64,000 nucleotides of DNA from Campylobacterales bacterium. Its GTDB lineage: Bacteria > Campylobacterota > Campylobacteria > Campylobacterales > Sulfurovaceae. The position numbers and the translations under genes were made by a program. Numbering within the stretch: position 1 is the first letter of the stretch; each line of letters begins with the position of its first letter. The notes below the pieces were generated by a model. It ran no database searches. It had not been told where the DNA came from and saw only the letters and a list, made by a program, of their open reading frames with translations. Location of the stretch: the NCBI GenBank assembly GCA_014763895.1, contig JACXUM010000020.1, positions 1-64,000 of the forward strand. The letters run 5' to 3'. This document shows, piece after piece, positions 60,692 through 64,000 of the stretch.

Positions 60692-61176
60692 CCCAGACCC
60701 AGCCTCTCTTTATAGATTTCACATTTTTCCTCAAATTTCATCGCAGCATAAGCTGGTGAAGGAGACGGCAAATAAACCGTATCAATATTCAAATGAGCAA
60801 AATGTTTTTTAAAAAGTGTATACGCTTTTTTACCTGTCAATGCAACTTTTTGGATCTGAGGGTATTGTTCGAGAAATGTTTCAATATCGTTAACCTCTTC
60901 ATTTTTCAAAGCACTGTCCAATGAATTTGATCTGCTGCATGCTTTGAGCATATCCCACAACCCTATTTTACACTCCTTAAGCAGCCAGATCTTTTGATCT
61001 TTATTGTATGTCGGGTAACCGGTAATTGTTTCAAGTATTTTCCAGAACTGATTTTGAGGGTGGGCATAATAGAAATTTTTTTCAAACGATTGGACACTGG
61101 GGAAGGATCCCAATACCAGTATCTTCGTATCTTTGAAAACGACAGGCTTGAAAGGATGTGCTAAAATTTCATTCAC
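60673..61176 (-). CDS. Uracil-DNA-glycosylase superfamily (hypoxanthine glycosylase-like)
   Basis: VLGSFPSVQSFEKNFYYAHPQNQFWK; C-terminal LPSPSPAYA. Confidence 0.8.
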   Translation of the reverse strand: MNEILAHPFKPVVFKDTKILVLGSFPSVQSFEKNFYYAHPQNQFWKILETITGYPTYNKDQKIWLLKECKIGLWDMLKACSRSNSLDSALKNEEVNDIETFLEQYPQIQKVALTGKKAYTLFKKHFAHLNIDTVYLPSPSPAYAAMKFEEKCEIYKERLGLGWQSGR

Positions 61177-61655
61177 TATTTACACGCCTTTTGCATATTT
61201 CTGATCATGAGAACCAACACTGCCGCACTGAAGATCTTAAAGTTGATCTCACTGCCTTTGTGGGTATTGATAAAAGCTTCGCTTTTTGTCATCGCTTCAC
61301 CACCCATCTGCATCGTTAATATATCGGGTAGATAATAGTGTCCAAACATAAGACCGGTAGAAACTGCAAAAAAGGCAGCAATCAAAGTGATGGTATCTCT
61401 TTCGAACTTCTTGTATTTGTACCCTTCATAAAGTACTACAGCAACTACCAATAGATTCACAAGATAGGAAAGCCTGATAAAATTCTCAGTCATGATCAAC
61501 CCTTCCTGGTACTGTGTCAATACCCCAGAACCAAGCCATTTCTCTGTATGAAATGTCACTGGTGCAACCACCGCTCCTGCATACAAACTTGCGCCCAAGA
61601 TGATACCAAGCAGTACCAGATAAACCATCGTCGTAATTCTAAAATATTTTTTCAT
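61176..61655 (-). CDS. DUF4149-like membrane protein
   Basis: 159 aa, 4 predicted TM segments. Confidence 0.55.
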   Translation of the reverse strand: MKKYFRITTMVYLVLLGIILGASLYAGAVVAPVTFHTEKWLGSGVLTQYQEGLIMTENFIRLSYLVNLLVVAVVLYEGYKYKKFERDTITLIAAFFAVSTGLMFGHYYLPDILTMQMGGEAMTKSEAFINTHKGSEINFKIFSAAVLVLMIRNMQKACK

Positions 61656-62482
61656 TTTTCACCCTTGTTTAAAAGTATAAACCCTCTATCAAATCCTGCC
61701 AGATCCTGGTAAAAATCGATAGTTTGTACCCCTGTTTCATTTGCAAACGCTTGAAGCGGGGCCTTTTGATCATACCCCATTTCACAGGCAAGACAGGCGA
61801 TCCCTCTTTTCTGTACATCCAGTATAATCTGTTTTAAAAGCTCATCACCCACTTTTCCGCCAAAGAGCGCCTCTTTAGGTTCATAATCGGCCACATTGGG
61901 CTCAAGCACAAAGTCCTCTGCGATATAAGGAGGGTTGGAAACCACGAGTTGAACATCTTCCTTAATCTCATCCATTAGATTGCTTTTAAGCAACGTAATC
62001 TGACCCTGAAGTCCAAACTGTTCGATATTACGTGTCGCCACTTTTAAAGGAATATCACAGATATCGGTTGCAATGATCTTCAAATGGGGGAATTTCCGTG
62101 CCAATACGATACTAATAGCCCCTGACCCCACTCCTATCTCTACAATGCGGTTTATCCCTTTTTCTTCTATGATTCGCGAGACATGATCGATCAGAAGTTC
62201 GGTTTCGGGACGCGGGATGAGAACCCCATGCTCCACATAAAGCTCTATATCATAAAAACTTGCCTTATTGACAATATATTCATAAGGCTCATGTGCCGCT
62301 CTACGCAATACCAATGATTCAAAACCTTCAAAGTTTTGAACTTCTTTGTCCTCATACATATGCAAAAAAACCCGTTCTTTTTGCATATGATGTGCCAATA
62401 AAAGCTCTGCTTCGAGTACTGGACGTTCACAGCTTTGGGCCAATCTCTCGCGAGCCCAAACCAAACACTCTTTAACCCTCAA
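61652..62482 (-). CDS. prmC: Release factor glutamine methyltransferase
   Basis: IPRPETE, EIGVGSGAISI, VSNPPYI. Confidence 0.95.
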   Translation of the reverse strand: MRVKECLVWARERLAQSCERPVLEAELLLAHHMQKERVFLHMYEDKEVQNFEGFESLVLRRAAHEPYEYIVNKASFYDIELYVEHGVLIPRPETELLIDHVSRIIEEKGINRIVEIGVGSGAISIVLARKFPHLKIIATDICDIPLKVATRNIEQFGLQGQITLLKSNLMDEIKEDVQLVVSNPPYIAEDFVLEPNVADYEPKEALFGGKVGDELLKQIILDVQKRGIACLACEMGYDQKAPLQAFANETGVQTIDFYQDLAGFDRGFILLNKGEK

Positions 62483-62507
62483 AAAAGACCCCTTACCTCA
62501 AAAATAA

Positions 62508-63845
62508 TCAATGTTCTTGTTGATCTAAAAAAGTAAAAATACCGTCTTTTGGCATTTCACTTTTCTGTATCTCATCAATATCTGTATGGCTAGCATCATA
62601 TCCCAATGCTTTCAGCCTTTCCAAAACCGGCGGATGGGTATAGTAAAAAAAGATCACTAAAGGATGGGATTTTGGAAAGGACTTATTTTCAGTTACCAGT
62701 TTGAACAGTGCCGAAACAAGATTCTCTTTTCCACCCATTTGCGATCCGAAATCATCCGCTTCGTACTCATTATGCCGACTGACGTAACTCATGAACGGAG
62801 TAAAGACAAAACTGACCAACGGCAAAAGAAGCATCAATACTGCAATCTGTGCTCCAGCTGTGGGCATAATGCCCATCTGAATAAAGAGTTCGTCAGGCAA
62901 ATGTCCGAACAGATAAAAAGAGATAAATAAAAGCAATCCCATCAATCCGATATTTTTCCAGATATCCCCATGTGTAAAATGGCCCAGCTCATGTCCCAAA
63001 ACTGCCAAAAGCTCTCTGTTATTCAATTTGTGCAATAGCGTATCAAACAATACAACCCGTTTGCTTTTCCCCAATCCTCCAAAATAAGCATTCAGACGGT
63101 TGTCTCTTTTACTTGCATCCATCACAAAGATTCCGTCACTTTTGAGGCCAACCTTTTCCATCAGTTCAGTGATTGACTCTTTGAGTTCCCCATCATTGAT
63201 CGGTTCAAATTTGTTGAATATCGGGGCGATCACCGTAGGGTACAGTACGTTGACTAAAACCGCAACTGTAAAGATCAGCAAAAATCCCCAAAGCCACCAT
63301 AATGCACTGGTAAAAATGATCCATGCCAAGAGAGCAAACAATGCCCCACCCAGTACAAAAAACATCAAAGCAGACTTGATCGTATCAATGACAAATAGCT
63401 TTGGTGTCATCTGGTTAAATCCGAACTCCTCATCGATTTTGAATTTTTGATACAGCTCAAAAGGAAGTCCAACGATATAATTGATCACTACAAATCCAAA
63501 CAAAAAAAACACAGCAGCAATGATCCCACCTTGCATATCAAACAGTGAAGCCATCCAGGCAAACCCAGCAAAAACCCACCACAGGAACATCAAATAATCC
63601 ACAAATGATTCAACCAAAGAGAGTTTTTCTTTTGCAACGGCGTACTTGGCGGCTACAAGGTATTTGTCTGCGCTCATCAGAACCGGTGCTTTACGTTTTT
63701 CCTCGTTAATATAACCGATCTGCATAATAGAAATATAGATTCTCATCATCGTATAGAGCGAATAGATAGCCACAATGGTTTGCAACATGTCAAAATACCT
63801 TTTATATGATTGTTTCATGAAATATAGCAAGAAGAGCTTTATCAA
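62508..63845 (-). CDS. M48-family Ste24-like endopeptidase
   Basis: LGHELGHFTHGD zinc motif; multi-TM; 445 aa. Confidence 0.9.
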   Translation of the reverse strand: MIKLFLLYFMKQSYKRYFDMLQTIVAIYSLYTMMRIYISIMQIGYINEEKRKAPVLMSADKYLVAAKYAVAKEKLSLVESFVDYLMFLWWVFAGFAWMASLFDMQGGIIAAVFFLFGFVVINYIVGLPFELYQKFKIDEEFGFNQMTPKLFVIDTIKSALMFFVLGGALFALLAWIIFTSALWWLWGFLLIFTVAVLVNVLYPTVIAPIFNKFEPINDGELKESITELMEKVGLKSDGIFVMDASKRDNRLNAYFGGLGKSKRVVLFDTLLHKLNNRELLAVLGHELGHFTHGDIWKNIGLMGLLLFISFYLFGHLPDELFIQMGIMPTAGAQIAVLMLLLPLVSFVFTPFMSYVSRHNEYEADDFGSQMGGKENLVSALFKLVTENKSFPKSHPLVIFFYYTHPPVLERLKALGYDASHTDIDEIQKSEMPKDGIFTFLDQQEH

Positions 63846-63899
63846 GCCTTAAAGCACTCCAACTTTGCTATAATTGCGCTATTTAAACAAGGAAATAGT

Positions 63900-64000
63900 G
63901 TGGCACTGATCGATCTTTTCAACATCAAAAAACAGTATGACATCAAACTACTGCTTGATGATGTGGATTTTCATCTCAATGAGGGGGAGCGCATCGCCAT
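63900..64000 (+). CDS. ABC-F type ATPase, 5' end only (cut by window edge)
   Basis: GTG start; MALIDLFNIKKQYDIKLLLDDVDFHLNEGERIA, as in Uup-like proteins. Confidence 0.7.
   Translation, partial: MALIDLFNIKKQYDIKLLLDDVDFHLNEGERIA

Noticed and set aside
1-64000. tRNA/rRNA genes, insertion sequences, prophage
   Set aside because: No convincing cloverleaf, rRNA, transposase or phage genes were recognised by eye; a tRNAscan/ISfinder run would be needed to be sure.

Overview
This window looks like chromosomal DNA from a Campylobacterota member (Sulfurovum/Sulfurimonas-like; inferred from gene content and neighbourhoods). The left edge (1-~6350) carries a type V-A CRISPR-Cas locus on the minus strand, in the order WYL-domain regulator, cas12a, cas4, cas1, cas2, leader, then the first repeat of an array that runs off the window. 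cas12a is broken. Its two halves are in different frames, and the junction appears to coincide with loss of about 80 REC2 residues, while the RuvC motifs and the adaptation genes look intact. The rest is mostly core genes: murJ, cysS, msbA-like, pyrD, dapA, pgsA, feoBA, rseP, perR/ahpC, ubiD-like, hemC, proS, hemA, rsmH, trkAH, bioA, ftsAZ, prmC, ppk2 and apaH. Points most worth a second look: (1) the disrupted Cas12a beside an intact adaptation module, a WYL regulator and a 28-bp leader dyad; (2) a divergent module pairing a FeeM/exosortase-type N-acyltransferase with a TonB-dependent receptor, a YfiR-like periplasmic protein and a GGDEF(degenerate)-EAL membrane protein, a possible acyl-signal to c-di-GMP relay; (3) proS apparently missing its anticodon-binding domain; (4) single-base frame breaks near the 5' ends of both trkA and trkH. 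Items 1, 3 and 4 could be real gene decay or consensus/assembly errors, and read-level checks are needed. No database searches were run; family calls rest on motif recognition.
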